NCBI GenBank assembly: GCA_027625915.1
Contig: JANTQA010000008.1
Coordinates: 87,001-151,000, forward strand
Length of the DNA stretch: 64,000 bases
Direction of reading: 5' to 3'
Source of the DNA: Anaeramoeba flamelloides
Taxonomy: Eukaryota > Metamonada > Anaeramoebidae
This document shows, piece by piece, positions 1 to 12,737 of this stretch; positions within the stretch are counted from its first letter, which is position 1; every line of letters starts with the position of its first letter. The notes beneath the pieces were generated by a model. That model did no database searches and was not told the origin of the DNA. It saw nothing but the letters and a program-made list of their open reading frames with translations. The translations under genes were made by a program, and so were the position numbers.

Positions 1-2158
1 AATTTGTAAAGAAAATATAAAGGGGAAATTACTTTTAAAATTAGAAGATGAAAAATTAATCTTATTTTCCTTTAAAAAAATTTTAAATTTAATTTAATCT
101 TCATAATGTATATGTATGTGTGTGCCTTTCTAAATGTATTTCGGGTTATTATTGTTATTTGATGTGAATCTATCTTAAAAATTTTCAAATATTCTCTTTT
201 TTTTCCTGGTATTTATAATCAAATTATACATTTTATAAAACAATTTTCTAAAAATATAAATTTATTCTTGTTTTTTCTAAAAAATTGTTTGAATAATTTT
301 TTTGTTAAAAAAAGAAAAATATTTTTATTTTTGAATTGATATAAATAAAAATATTTGTAAATTAATTATTTTTTCTATCTTCATTTTATTTTTATCCTTG
401 ATTTTTCATAAATTTTGAATTAATCTAAATTGAATAGAGTTGTATTACCTTAGAAGTAAATTTAATTTCCTGTATTTGTATGTAATTAATTCCAATTTTC
501 TGATATAAATCCATTGGTTACACATATTTAAGCATTTATTTTTTAATATTATTAATTTAGCAGTGATAAAATGTTTAACTTATGTCTAAATGCAGGGGTA
601 TTAATTCCCTTAACTGCATTTTTTTTTTTTTTTTTGATGGATTATTATCATCTCGAAAGATGATTAAGGTGTTATTTTAATTAAATACATTGTATGTACA
701 TCATAGAACAGCTAATTCTTCGGAGTGGTATTCTGTCTGAATTAGAATCTTTTTGATTATTATAAAAATCGAACCTGAATAAGAATTGGAATAAAATACA
801 ACTGAATCTACAAAGGGTATACGATTCTTGAGAGAATCAACCAACTCTCACCATGTTCAACAATATCTATAATTCAAATTTGGGATTTGGAGTCTACTTT
901 GAAGTACTCTAGAAAACTATTCAGTGCCGTAGAGTGCTGTATAGTGACTAGGTTTTCTTTAGGCTTTCTGTTTTATCTGTTAAATTTATTGAATTTCTTT
1001 AGGTTTTTTTTAATTTTTGAAATTAAAAGAATATTTATTAAAATTTTCTATTTATTTCAAAAAGTGAAAAAAACCTAGAACACTTCACAAATAAAATAAA
1101 AAAATGCAAGAAAACCTAGAACACTTCACAAATAAATAGAAAAATAAAAAAAAAAAAAAACGACAATCTATTGCTATTCTACATAAACAGAAAACTCAAG
1201 AAACCCTAACTGCGGTGTTCTTGAATACAAATAAAAAAAATAGAATAAAACCAAGTATTTTTTTCAATTCTTCAAAATAACGAATGAACTTAATTTTTTT
1301 TTGATGGATCTTTTAATGATTTTTATTTTATACTAAAAGCAAAATTAGAATATTTTTATTTTTTTAATAACAATTTGGTGGTTTAATATACCCACTTAAT
1401 AAATTAAGAATTGTTTTGAAGTCTATTTTAAATGAATTGATGTGTTTTTTTTATTACTATAAAATTGTCAACAAATATATTATTACATTATATTAATTTA
1501 GAATTTTCTTTTTTTCTAAAATAACAAAATAAATGTCCAAGTAAACCAGTAAAAATTCGATTTTTTTTGTTAATAGTATCTTCGATTTTTTGTTGGTCCT
1601 TAAAAAGGGTTAAACGTTTAAAAATGTCCATCTAAAAAGTTTCAAAAGTCTGGTTAACCTAATTTCTTCAATTAAACGAATCAAAAACAAAAACTATTAA
1701 AAGATAATAGAATATTCCTAATAAATACCTTAAGACTTTTTGGAACTTTCAGTCTGGTAACCAACAAGATTTCCGTTTCCAGTCTTCTTTCATATTTCGA
1801 ACACTTCACGAAAGTTTTTTCGGGTGAAAAAAAATGATTAAAATTAGATATTTTAAAATTTAGTAAATCATTAAAGTTCTAAATTAAAAATATTTGTTGA
1901 CTTTCAACAACCAGAAACTGTTTTTGTTGAAAATTCTAAAACCAAAAGGTTCTTTTAATTGAAAGTTTCCATTTAAAAAATCTTTTAAATGGAAAGTTTA
2001 TAGATTTTGATATTTCAATTATCTGATAATTTGAAATAATGTTTTAACACTTAATAATGTGAATTAAAAAGAGTTGACTTCAATTTTTATCCTATTCTTA
2101 TCTTCATAAAGTTTTACACAAAACATTTTTTCTTGTTTTTGATTTGAATATTTTTTTC
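1..2158. other. Gene-free AT-rich upstream region
   Basis: No open frame here has protein-like composition. The stretch holds a small stem-loop at 588-621 (arms AATGCAG/CTGCATT) followed by a T-run, a short GC-richer piece at 640-870 with two further small hairpins, and one member of the modular hairpin repeat family at about 890-1215. The last 100 bases before 2159 should contain the promoter and 5' leader of the receptor-like gene, but I see no recognisable element there. Confidence 0.6.
890..1215. repeat. Modular hairpin repeat (AGGTTTT family), copy 1
   Basis: Contains the family's signature modules: AGGTTTTTTTTAATTT followed after about 40 bases by its reverse complement ending in AAAAAACCTAG, and several AAAACCTAGAACACTT and AACTCAAGAAACCC pieces. 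It also carries the short GTAGAGTGCTGT motif seen at the edges of other members. Related copies lie near 6600, 8870, 14270, 18530, 36245, 53650 and 62310. An ORF crossing it is an artefact of the repeat. Confidence 0.7.
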
Positions 2159-2634
2159 ATGTCGACTAACTTTCTTAGTGTTTCTTTAATTTTAATTGTA
2201 CTCCTAACTTTTTCTTCGCTTTCCCCAACAGACACCAAATGTCAATTTACATTAGGTAAACGATTTTTCTTCTACACAACAAATCTTTTTCTTTTCTTCT
2301 AAATTCTTACTTTTTGTAAAACTGTGTCCTTTTTTATATTCAACCAAACAATTAATTTCTAAAACTGTTTAGAAAATCATGATTATGATTTTACCTCATT
2401 TATAAAAACAAGCGGAAATCACTATTACGAAGACACTTATAATAAAAAATTATTTGTTTTTAATGTTTGTGCTAAAACAAATGCAGTTAAGGATCCATAT
2501 ACTTGTGAGTGCTGTACTCCTGATAAATACTCTTCAATTACTCAATCAAACGGAAAATGTCTTGCTTGGGGAAATGATGATCAACAAGAATATAGCTTTA
2601 TTGGTAAGATACTTTGGATTCACTTTTTTTGATT

Positions 2635-2686
<52 letters not shown>

Positions 2687-5600
2687 CTTCTTTTACCTTT
2701 TTAATTTTTCTTTTAATTTTTCTTTTAATATTTCTGAAAAAAATACACCTGAGCAAAAACTGAACACCAAATTCATGTTGTTGTTTTTTTTTACTTTTTT
2801 TTTTCCTTGCAAAAACTGTACATCAACACAAATTTTCGAATCAGAATCAAAATAAAAAAAAAATTATTTTCCAACCAATAACAACCAAATTTAGAAAATA
2901 AAATATTGAAAAACAAATTAGATTAAAACGAGGTTTCTGGATTGTTTAATTCAAAATATTAACTGAAAAAAAAAAAAAAAAGTCAATTCTTCAAAAGAAT
3001 CATTCACATTTTCTGAAAGAATTAACAAACCCTTGTCTAAAAACCATTTTTTCTTTATTGTAACACCCTCTTTTAAAATACTTATTGATTCCAAATCTTT
3101 CCAATGTATTCACTCTTTGTTCCACTAATATTGAAGAGAATAGCAACCATCAAGTCAACAACTTTCACTTTTTTACAAATTACAATAGTACCACAAAACG
3201 GTACTGTTTACTTTGGATGGTGTCTAGTTGCTTTTTATTATTCAATCTTTTTCTGAAAAATAATTTATAATTTTTTTTCAAGTATAAAATAAAATTCCAC
3301 AATAAAATGCAAAGTTGAATTTTATAATCTACTTTGGGAAATGTTAAATTGTTTGACCTTTTATTCCACTCTAAACATTCTATTAGGCATTTTATTTTAT
3401 TTTGGAAAAAATTTCTAATAAATTGTTTTTAAAATAAGAAACTTTGAATAATAAAAATCAAACAAAAACCTCAACTAAATTAACAAGACCTTTTTCTGAT
3501 CCAATTGTAAATTTGGAAAAAAAAGTGAAATTGTTGACTTTTGGTATTACAATCTTACTCGATTTGAACTTACTCTAAAATTTAAAAGGAACAATATGAG
3601 TTAGATTAAAAAAAAAAGAGATGATAAACAATCTTAAGATCTATCATTTACTGTTTTGCATTATTGTGAGATATTTTGAATTCAAAGTACTGTTTTTCAG
3701 CAATGATTGAGTCAACATAATGATTTAACTGAAGAGAATTAAAAATATTGAATACCTTTAATGTTTTGTATTGTCCTGGTTATTTCTATTATTGATTGTA
3801 TATCTAATATGATAATACCTTGATCGTCAATAATTATTATTTTTTATGTAAAGGTTCGATCAATCTACCAACCAAATTGAAATAAAACCACAAAAAAAAT
3901 TATCATTTGATCTGATCATTGGTTTAATTTCTTTTGTTTGATTTGATTTTTCAAAATTGATTGTTTCTTTTGAAGATCTTTATATTTATCAAATTATTAT
4001 TTTTCTAATTCAAAAATAATTTTAAATTAACCGAAAAATTTTAAAAAAGTATAAAATCTGGATTAATTTTTAATACTGGATCTGAAGATCTGTATCACGC
4101 TTTGTAATTTATATCACCTATTTCTATTAACCTCACAATTTCAAATAATTAGGAATTTTTTAAATTAATTAGTCATTAAAATAAAAATTATAAAGTACTA
4201 TTGTACACACTTGAAAAGAATAATTAATATGAACAGAATAATTTTTTAAAATCCACAAAACGATGAATCACAAAGATGGAGAAACTATAAAAAAAGTTAA
4301 TTTTTTATTTTATTATTCAGATACATTTTTAAGTTTAAACTAAGTAAACATTTGAATTGAAAATTTTTAAATAAAGTTTAAATAAATCCTATAATAGTTC
4401 AAATGTTCTAAAAATGAAGATATTTTCATTTTTGAAATTTCAAAAAGAATTATATAAAAAATACATAAGATACCTTTGTAAGATAAAAAACAAACGTGTT
4501 TTATTATTTTATTAATAATTAAAATTTTTACAAAACATTTCAGAAAAGAAAAAAAAAAAAAGAATTTAAAGTAATTGACAAAAAATTATTTAATAATATT
4601 GGGATTAATTTATGGGAATTAAATGAATTGCTTTTTTAAAAGATAAGACCAAGATATAAAACTTTATATAAGAAATATTCGATGAAACCTGAAATTCTCT
4701 TTTCTCAAGTAGAATTGTTAAAAAAAATAATTAAAAATTTCATTTTTTTTTTTTTTTTGAGAATCTCTAAAATATTTGGATTTATTTTTCATTTGTAAAG
4801 AAAATTATGTTCAAATAATTACAAAATATAATTTGAATAAAATATCAAAATATAAAATAAATGGATTTAGTACCAGATCTCGTAAAAATAATCTCCATAA
4901 AAAAAATCAAATAAATGTCTCCAAATTACTTTTAATTTGTCTTTTTTTTTTAAAATTATTTTCTCTGAAATTTTAACTCTAGATATTAACAAAATAAAAT
5001 TAAATATTTTTTTTTTTTTTTTTTTTGGAGAGTCTATAACTTAAGAGCACCAATATAATTTTCAATAAAGGATCAAATATTTCAATTTCAGAGGGGGGTA
5101 TGGTATTGCTACTCCCTTAATCATTATATTCAATTTACAATGAAATATATTGATAATAAAGTTTTTTTTTTTCGTTTTTTTTAATTCATCATTAAACCAA
5201 GCGTTACTGATTATGTCTTTATACAAAAGGAAAAAAAAAAAGCACAGTTACAGATTTATCAAATGTAAAATATATTGTATAATTATTATGAAATCCAAGG
5301 AATTAAAAAATATAATAATAAAAATCACAGAAAAAGTTTCTTTTGTAGAATTAAAGTTTAACTCACTATTTAAATTCAAAAGTATCTTTCTTCAAATTCA
5401 AAAGTATTTAAATTTTCTAACTATAAATTACTTTTTTCTAAATATTATTGAAATTAACAACTTATTTGTTTCTTCATTTATTAAAAGAAAATAGAAAGTA
5501 AAATACGAAAAATTTTTAAAAATAAAAAAAGACAAAGAAAAATAAAATTAAAATTCAAAAATAAGAACACACCTAATAATTACAAAATTGATTAATTTAT

Positions 5601-8600
5601 CCTATTTTCATTTAAATTAATTCTGAAAATTGTTTTATTAGAAAAATTTTCAATATTTTTAAAAAACATTTTTTAGTATCTAATTTTGATCTCGTCTGAT
5701 CACGCATTATTTTCTATTTTTCAAAAAAATGTTGATGATCAAACAAGTAGGTATTTAAAATGAAGTTTTACTTCATAATTAAATAAAATTTTCATTGACA
5801 TCAATAAAGAGTATGAACATCTAAACTTACCATCGTTAAACCTTAATGAATTTATATGTTGATACTAACAGATATTATCCATAATTTTTAAATACATTAC
5901 AAATAACAAAATTTGTAATGGTAGTCTCAAAAATAAGTGCACATTGATTTATATTTTTTATGAGTTTAAATTTCTTTTTTTTTTTTTGTTTTTAATTTTC
6001 TGTTAAAGAAGGAGACAATATTATTTATTTTGATTTTTCAAAAATAAATGGATCGGCCTAGATATGTAACAGAAGAAATAAATCCTGAATAATTATTATT
6101 TGATATTAAATATAAAAATTTTTGTTTCCCTATTTTTAAATTATACAGCTGTTCCAAGGCTACTGTGAATTTTTTTCAATATCAAATTTTGATGTTTAGA
6201 GTCATTTTGGAACTGAAAATTTATTTTTGAATATCAGAAAAAAGTCTTGAATATTGACTCATTTAGGAAAATTTTTTTTCAATATGAGCTTTATTATTCT
6301 TATATTTTGAGATTTAAAAATCTATATCAACATCAAAATTTGATATTGAGAAAATTTCACGGTAGCTTTGAAAAGACTATATGTAGTTTATAAAAAAAAC
6401 CATAAAAAAAAAATAGTATTATTTATATAATCAAATTAAAAATTATTCTCTATTAACAGGAGAAGTAAGCCTGATAAAGATATTATCAATATCAAATAAA
6501 TTTTCCTTGAATTATGTTTAATAATTTGATGTTCTGCTGTTGTTAATTTTTTTTTTTTTTTTATAATTTTTAAGAATTAAGTAAAATTTATGATTTTGCT
6601 CTATTCTTTTCGATTAAATAAAAATTTTTATTCGGTTTTTTTTGTGTTTTTCTGTTTATTTGGAAAATCAATAGATTTTCGTTAGGTTTTTTTTACTTTA
6701 GAAATAAAATAGAAAACCTCAAAAAAACCTAGAACACTTCAAAAATAAACAGAAAAACTCAAGAAAAGCTAGGTACTCAACGGTATTCAACAATCTACTG
6801 TCCCCTACAACACGAATCTAGGTGGGGATATCAAGCCTCCACATTTATCCAATTTTTTTTGCAAAATTTAAAGTTTATTAAGGTATTTCTTTTATAAATA
6901 CCTACCCTAATCTCAAGTTTATTGTTTCTCTTCTTTCTAATCAATCTTATGTTGGTTGATTCTTTAAAAAAAATAAATTGAATTTTTCATTTTTTTTTAA
7001 TCACCCTTTGAGTGAAATTGAATTGAGAATTTAAAAACTGAAATACTCAGCAAGATCTATTCTCATATTTTTTTTAAATTAACGCAATCTTACAAAAATA
7101 TTTTTTCAAATTTTTTTTTTAAAAATAATCATTTGTGGTTCTTTATTTATGGAATTAAAAAATTCATAAAAATATTTTCGAATCGAATTATTCAATAATT
7201 TAAATTTTAAATTATTATTTTTTTTTTACCTTTAATAGATAATAATAATTGGGATGTTGGCGTTAGACAAAAATATAGAACATATAATACTGGCGGATAT
7301 GTGAAAAGATCAACCGTTCTTCAAGTTTTTTGCTCAGAAAGTAATCTTTTTAATTTTTTTTTTCAATTTTTTTTTTGAACAACAATAACATTAATTGAAT
7401 TGAATTGGATGATATATATCTATATAAAGATCGATAGAAATATAGATACATTGATATTCACATTACAAGTAATTAAAGAAATTAATATAATTCAAATAAT
7501 ATATTAAGAAAAAAATTAATTTTTAAGAAATAAAAGAACTAATTAATATCAAAAAAATGTAATAAACACCACAAATTTCGTAATTAAAATGAATAATTAT
7601 GATATTTATTATTGAAGGGAGAAAATTTCTTTCTTCCTGTTTGTCAAAATAAATAATTGTGGAAGATCACCAAATATTCTCGAAAATTTGATAACAAAAA
7701 ATTACAAAATAAAATCATAACTCTGATATTAATCTTTGTTATATTACTCACATTTGACATAATTATAATTAAAAATAAATGAAGAAAATTGGATCTGATT
7801 TTTTTTTTAAATTACTATTTTTATTTATGATTATTATTATTTAACTAATAAAATTTCTAAAGTTTTATTAATAACACCATCAATAATAATAATAATAATA
7901 AATATTAACACCATTTAACAAAGAAGAAGATTTATAAATTATCCACCTCTAAATTAATATTTAATTCACTAAAAAAATAATTTCTTATTAAAATAAAAAT
8001 AATAACCTTAAAGTTTTCAAGCGATAGTGAATGGTTTGTAAAGGTTAACAAGAATAATAGCTTTTATAACCATTTTATAAATTAAAGAACTTTGTAGTTA
8101 TTTTTTTAAATGGTATATTTAAAATGAAAAAAAAACTCATTTAATTTGAGTAAAAAAATAGAAAAAAGATTTTTTGATATTATTTTTAATTGATTGGCTT
8201 AAAAATAAAAAAAAATAAAATTTTCAAAACAAAAATTTTTCAGCAGTATCAAATTAGATTCTATTTCTAATTTGATAAAGATTGAAGAAGTTGATTGAGA
8301 TAATAATAAATTTTTGGAAAAAAAAAAGTCAAAACACCCCAATAATTTGTAGAATATTTTGAGTTGTATTTGAGGATTATTATTGTTTTGACTTGGTTTT
8401 TCCTCATTTTAAAAAATATTTGAGAGTTATTATTAAAAAATAATTTTTGAATTCAAACTTTTGAAAATCCTGTTACTCGGGTTTAGTGATATATATAAAC
8501 TGAAATATTCTATATTTATCAAATTGATATTTAATCAAATGAAAATAAAAAAGATTTTTTGTAAAAAATGAAATTATATTATATAATTATTTTGTTTGGT

Positions 8601-10720
8601 AGTGAATTTCATTTTTATCAGAATTTAAAAAATACTATTTATTTTTGACTGATGAGCGAAAGAAAATATTTTATTAATTTTTTTTTACAATATTACTACG
8701 AAAAATTTTCTCAACATAAAACAGTATTTAAAATTCCTCATTCAATTTCGTCCTTCATTTAATTTAATTTTCAAAAAAAAATCTATCTTAAAAAATAAAA
8801 TAAAAAAAATTACTTTTTTTTTTTTTTTTATATTGATAAAGGAAGAAATCAATGGGCTTCTTACAGTCGTTAGGTTTTCTTGAGTTTTCTATTTATTTGG
8901 AAAATCTATTAATTTTTTAAATGAATAGAAAATTTATTAAATTTTCTTTTTATTTCTGGAATTAAAAAAAACCTAAAGGCGCCTCACTTGAGGTTTACTG
9001 TTTTATTTGGAAAATCAAAAAAAACGCCGTTAGCTTTTCCAGAATTTAACAGAATTGAGTAAAATCAAAGATTTTTCTCTGTTCTTTTGAATTCTGGAAA
9101 AGATAGGCACAAAACGACACTTGACGATACTCACCTGATTCCAAATTGTAAACCAGAAATTTAGATGGTAAGAAAAAAATATATTTTGGAATCGTGTTGG
9201 TTCCGAGTTTTTTATTGGTTGAAAAAATAACAAGTGGAGTAAAGAAAAGAAAAATTAAAAAAAATTGAAGTTGAAAAAACTAAAAGTAAAGTGAAGGAAA
9301 AAGAAAAAAACAAAAATAAAAAATTGAAATTTAAAAAAGGTTTTTATTAACAAGAAATTGTTTAAAAAAATCAAAAAAAAAACAATTACCAGGTTTTAAT
9401 TAAAAAGATTCAAAATTACAACCACGATACTTTTATTTAAAATTTAATTTATTTTGATAATTGATCTTGAATTTTTATTTGAATGGTTACAGTTGTTTAG
9501 TTGCTATCATTTTTTTTTTTCTTTTTGATCTGATTTGCTTTAAACCTTTGGTCATTTTTAGCATTTGCTTTTTAGATTATATTTTAAAGTTACTAATACC
9601 TTTTTGTAACTGTTTCCCGAGTATTAGCAAGTAACCACTTGGTCTTTTTTCTTTGCAACTCTTCTTCTCAATATAAAGAAATCTCGGTCAGGGAAAAAAT
9701 GGAAAAAAAATTAAAAAATCTATTTTTTTTTTTTTTCAAAAAATACACCTTTAGTTAAAGTTCCAATTTACCATTTATTTATTTTTTATTTTCTAACTTT
9801 TGCTTGACAAAATATTTTTATGAATTAGTCTAAAAGTTTTGCATTCAAATTATTAATCTTTTTATATTTTACAAAATCTGGTTCCTTATCGTTAATTATT
9901 TATTTCTCTATCGTTCGATTTTTTTTTATTTTTTAAATTAGATGCTGAATTTGAAATACTTAGTGCATTTAATGAAACTACCTTCCCGCCACTTATTGTC
10001 ATTAATGCAATGAGTAAGCACGCGTGCCGAGAACCCGCACCAACACCAACACCAACAAACGATCCAACATTTTGTAAAGCCATCGTAGATAACGAAATTT
10101 TCAATCTTTCACCATTAAAAGGAAGATACACATGGACAGACAAATTGACTAAAGGCAAATATTACCTTCAAATATGTGGTCTGCTAACGGATGTAGGTGA
10201 CTGTAGTTGTTGTTCTTCTGGAGTTGCAACAGGCTATTTGGAAACAAGCGACGGTGTTTGTAAAAGATTAGGTGATTTAAATAATTTCGCATACACAAAA
10301 CTTCCAAACTCAATTGATATCAATGATGGTGTTAGTTTGACATATCATCATAAGGTTTCAAGCACGATCACTAATATGATGAGATTCGATTTTTTTTGTG
10401 ATCCCGATGTTAGCCCTGGTGAGATTATTGATATCATTGAAACAGGAGTATCACCTACGCGATCTGAAATCAATTTCCCATCAATTCATGGTTGTTATGT
10501 AAACCCTTGGAATTCACCCACGCCAAACCCCTCTCCAACAACTTGCCCAACAGGCTGCCCTTCAGTAACACCAAAAAGTTCAACCTTGCCAAAGGGTTCT
10601 GGCTTAAGTGGCGGTCTTGTGTTCTTGGTCTCCTTTTTATGCGGAGCAGCTACTTTTGTCGGTGGGTTTTTTGTTCATAAATATAGAAAAAACAGTACTA
10701 CGCAGTATGAACAACTTTAA
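2159..10720 (+). CDS. Type I membrane protein with two mannose-6-phosphate-receptor-like (MRH) domains
   Basis: Spliced from four exons: 2159-2255, 2373-2603, 7239-7340 and 9942-10720. All donors are GTAA and all acceptors AG, every junction falls after codon base 1, and the product is 402 residues. Residues 1-27 form a signal peptide (hydrophobic SLILIVLLTF, then SPTDTKC). Residues 28-172 and about 188-328 look like two cysteine-rich MRH repeats: each starts with a Cys, then YDFTSF or FNLSPL, then FNVC or LQIC, a CxCC cluster, an Arg-containing strand ending FC, and a closing Cys. A Pro/Thr linker leads to a transmembrane helix at about 366-388, a basic stop-transfer (HKYRK) and a 12-residue tail ending in YEQL, a YxxL-type endosomal sorting signal. 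MRH proteins bind phosphomannosyl or other N-glycans, or as Atg27 act in membrane traffic. The full set of sugar-binding Gln/Arg/Glu/Tyr residues is not clear, so ligand binding is unproven. Introns 2 and 3 are 4.6 and 2.6 kb and filled with repeats. Confidence 0.85.
2638..2686. repeat. 49-base poly-T tract
   Basis: An uninterrupted run of about 49 T lies just inside intron 2 of the receptor-like gene, 34 bases past the splice donor. It is the longest homopolymer in the window. A run this long could be a pyrimidine tract or a slippage-prone site. Its exact length may be a sequencing estimate. Confidence 0.9.
6146..6379. mobile_element. MITE with TA target duplication (234 bp)
   Basis: The left arm begins CAGCTGTTCCAAGGCTAC and the right arm, read on the other strand, begins TAGTCTTTTCAAAGCTAC. 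Both continue through TGTGAA or CGTGAA to TCAATATCAAATTTTGATG, giving imperfect terminal inverted repeats of about 55 bp. TA lies on each side (6144-6145 and 6380-6381), the Tc1/mariner-type target duplication. No coding capacity. It sits inside intron 2 of the receptor-like gene. Confidence 0.8.
6600..6820. repeat. Modular hairpin repeat, copy 2
   Basis: Carries TTTCGTTAGGTTTTTTTT followed by its own inverted partner, then AAACCTAGAACACTTC and AAACTCAAGAAAAGC, and ends in GGTACTCAACGGTATTC. These modules recur at the other members of the family. Located within intron 2 of the receptor-like gene. Confidence 0.65.
6855..7023 (+). repeat. Dispersed repeat (TTGAGTGAAAT family), copy 1
   Basis: A stretch reading TTATTAAGGTATTTCTTTTAT, then TCAAGTTTATT, TTGGTTGATT, a TTGAATTTTTCATTTTT block and CTTTGAGTGAAATTG. 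The same order recurs at 22755-22930 on the same strand and at about 38400-38570 on the opposite strand. Similarity is diverged, so these are old copies. No terminal repeats recognised. Confidence 0.6.
8870..9120. repeat. Modular hairpin repeat, copy 3
   Basis: Begins TAGGTTTTCTTGAGTTTTC and contains two stem-loops. One is built from TTTATTTGGAAAATC-type arms; the other has arms CTTTTCCAGAATTTAACAG and its near-complement ending TTCTGGAAAAG around a GATTTTTCTC loop. It ends with ACGACACTTGACGATACTC, like the 36.4 kb and 62.6 kb copies. Lies in intron 3 of the receptor-like gene. Confidence 0.7.
9290..9702 (+). repeat. Direct repeat flanking receptor exon 4, upstream copy
   Basis: Shares with 11150-11603 the ordered blocks GATTTGCTTTAAACC, TTGGTCATTTTTAG, AGTATTAGCAAGTAACCACTT, TTTGCAACTCTTCTTCTC and CGGTCAGG. 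It also shares the upstream K/E-like purine runs and the CACGATACTTT block. The two copies are in the same orientation and bracket exon 4 of the receptor-like gene. Confidence 0.75.
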
Positions 10721-12616
10721 ATCCATTTTTTTTTTTTGGATATTATTCCTCATTTTAAAATTATAACCAGAGTAGATCATTTTGAGCAATTTACAATTTT
10801 TTTTAATTTTGTGATTCTATTTTCTTTTTTTCTACTCATATAATGTTTTACAGTACTAAAAACAACAATAAAAACAAACCTAAACTCTAAAATTAAAATC
10901 AAATAAAACAAACAAAATTCTTTTAAAATTTTTTTTTTATGAAGAAAATATTAAACAATAAAAAAAAAGTTTTTTTATTACTGAAGAAGTGTAAATTACA
11001 CTCGAAATGTCCTTTTACTTACATTTCCTTAAAGGTAATTTAAGCTTAAAAACATAGATTTCACAGTTGTTTAAGGGAAAGACATAGTCATAATTTTTTT
11101 ATGTTTAAAAAGCAAAAGCAAAAAATTGAAGAGAAAAAAGGATAAAAAGTAAAAAAAAAAAAAAGAAATTTAAAAAAAGGTTTATAAGAAGCAAAAAAGT
11201 GAAAAGAAAAAAGGAAAAAAAAAAAGAAATTCAAAAGGGCTTATAACAAGCAATTGATAAAAAATGAAAAAAAAAAAAAAAAAAACAATGCTATATTTTA
11301 ATTAAGAACTGACAAAATCACAGCCACGATGCTTTGAGTTGAGTTAATTAAATAATTTGATAGTTGATCACGATTGTTCATTTGGGGTTGGTTATTTAAT
11401 TGTTTTCATTTCTTTTTTACTTTTTGATCTTATTTGCTTTAAACCTTTGGTCATTTTTAGGCTTTGCTTTTTAGTTTTTATTTCCAGGTTACTCATATTT
11501 TTGAGTTTCAGTATCCCAGTATTAGCAAGTAACCACTTGATCATTTAACTTTGCAACTCTTCTTCTCAATATAAATAAGATTCGGTCAGGAGAAAAAATG
11601 GAAAAAAATAATAAAAAAAAAAAGATTTTGTGATTCAAATTCTAAAGAGAAGAGTCAAATAGATCATTTTATTTTATTTTATTATTATTTAAAGTGTCTG
11701 AATTGATTTTAATTCTTTCAATTTTTTTTTTCTTTTACTGCCCTTTCAATTGTACAGACAGAAATCTCAAATTTTTCTTTTATAGTTTTTCTTCTTTTTC
11801 TTTTTCTTTTCTATTGATTAACTTTTTCCTTTTCTTTACTTTTATTCTCTATCAACTTTTTTAGAGAAAGAAAAGTTAATTTTATAGTTTGAGTTCTCTT
11901 CCATACTTCATTTTGGGTGATCATTTTTATTTTTCATTTTTTATCAAGAAAAAATGTTAAAAAAACCCAAAAAAAAATTTAAGGAAAAGTTAAAAAAAAA
12001 ATCAAAATTTTTTTATTTGTAAGATTCATTAATTTATTTGTACCTGATTGTAAAATACTTTTTCAGTTAATACCTTGAAATTATATCAATATATAATTCT
12101 TTACTAGATCGAATATTCAGCGAATAAAATTTAAAAATTAAAAATTTGTTTTTAATATTATACAAGTTTAATAAAATAATCTTAGATATATAAAAAAAAT
12201 ATATATATACATATATTTTTTTTTTTGAATTTTTTTTATCTGTAAAAATATGGTAAAAAACTTATTTAAAATTATATTTGTAATTCTAAATTGATTTTGA
12301 GCTTGATTTTTTCGAAAGGTTTTTGATAGTTAGTTTGTTATTGAATCAGCTTGTTTATTGTATTTCTAAATTTTATTAAGTCAGAAATTAATTAGAATTT
12401 GAAGAAATAAAATTAAGATTATTTGAGATATAATATAAATGTTTGGGTTGTGTTATTAATGATGTTTCGATTTTTTTCAGGTTAGTTTATTCATTTAGTT
12501 TATAGATTTTGTATTTTTTTCGTGATTAATTTGAACGGTGTTTATCCGAAAATAATTAATGTTCATTTGATTGATCATTGAAATTTAATTTTTTGCAAAA
12601 AAAATTAAAAAAAAAA
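10721..12616. other. Intergenic region after the receptor-like gene
   Basis: No convincing gene. Holds the 3' flank of the receptor-like gene, a short stem-loop near 10985-11008 (GTGTAAATTACAC, followed by CGAAATG), the second direct-repeat copy at 11150-11603, and pyrimidine-rich tracts at 11720-11860. A 63-codon frame at 11357-11548 lies inside the direct repeat and is not supported. Confidence 0.6.
11150..11603 (+). repeat. Direct repeat flanking receptor exon 4, downstream copy
   Basis: Same blocks in the same order as 9290-9702, for example CTTTAAACCTTTGGTCATT, then AGTATTAGCAAGTAACC, CAACTCTTCTTCTC and TTCGGTCAGG, with small indels and substitutions. The copies are about 1.9 kb apart. 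They could be a segmental duplication or two members of an unclassified dispersed family. Confidence 0.75.
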
Positions 12617-12737
12617 GTATTCAGCACCAAGTGTTCGCGAGAGGTTCCCCATCTCACTAACTAGCTTAGCCCTCAATTCGTTGATCTTCTGGGTTCGGAA
12701 TGTGTCCAGGATTATTAAATTGGGTATGGCCGAATAC
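12617..12737 (-). rRNA. rrn5: 5S ribosomal RNA
   Basis: On the minus strand this 121-base segment starts GTATTCGGCCATACC and ends GGTGCTGAATAC. The ends pair to form helix I (GTATTC with GAATAC), and it has the conserved GGCCATACC start, a loop A/C region with CCGAACCCAGAAGATC, GGCTAAGC in the internal Pol III promoter position, TGGGGAACCTCTCG, and the length expected of 5S. It is followed immediately by a T-run on its own strand, a Pol III terminator. Only one copy is in the window, and no other rRNA or tRNA gene is near. Confidence 0.97.

Noticed and set aside
640-870. Structured, GC-richer segment as a possible small nuclear or nucleolar RNA
   Set aside because: Has two small hairpins, but I could not match U1, U2, U4, U5, U6, box C/D or box H/ACA features on either strand.
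5150-5494. 114-codon frame within intron 2 of the receptor-like gene
   Set aside because: Composition is almost only Lys, Ile, Phe, Asn and Leu, as expected from random 80% AT sequence. It has no ATG-led start with gene-like codons and no motif.
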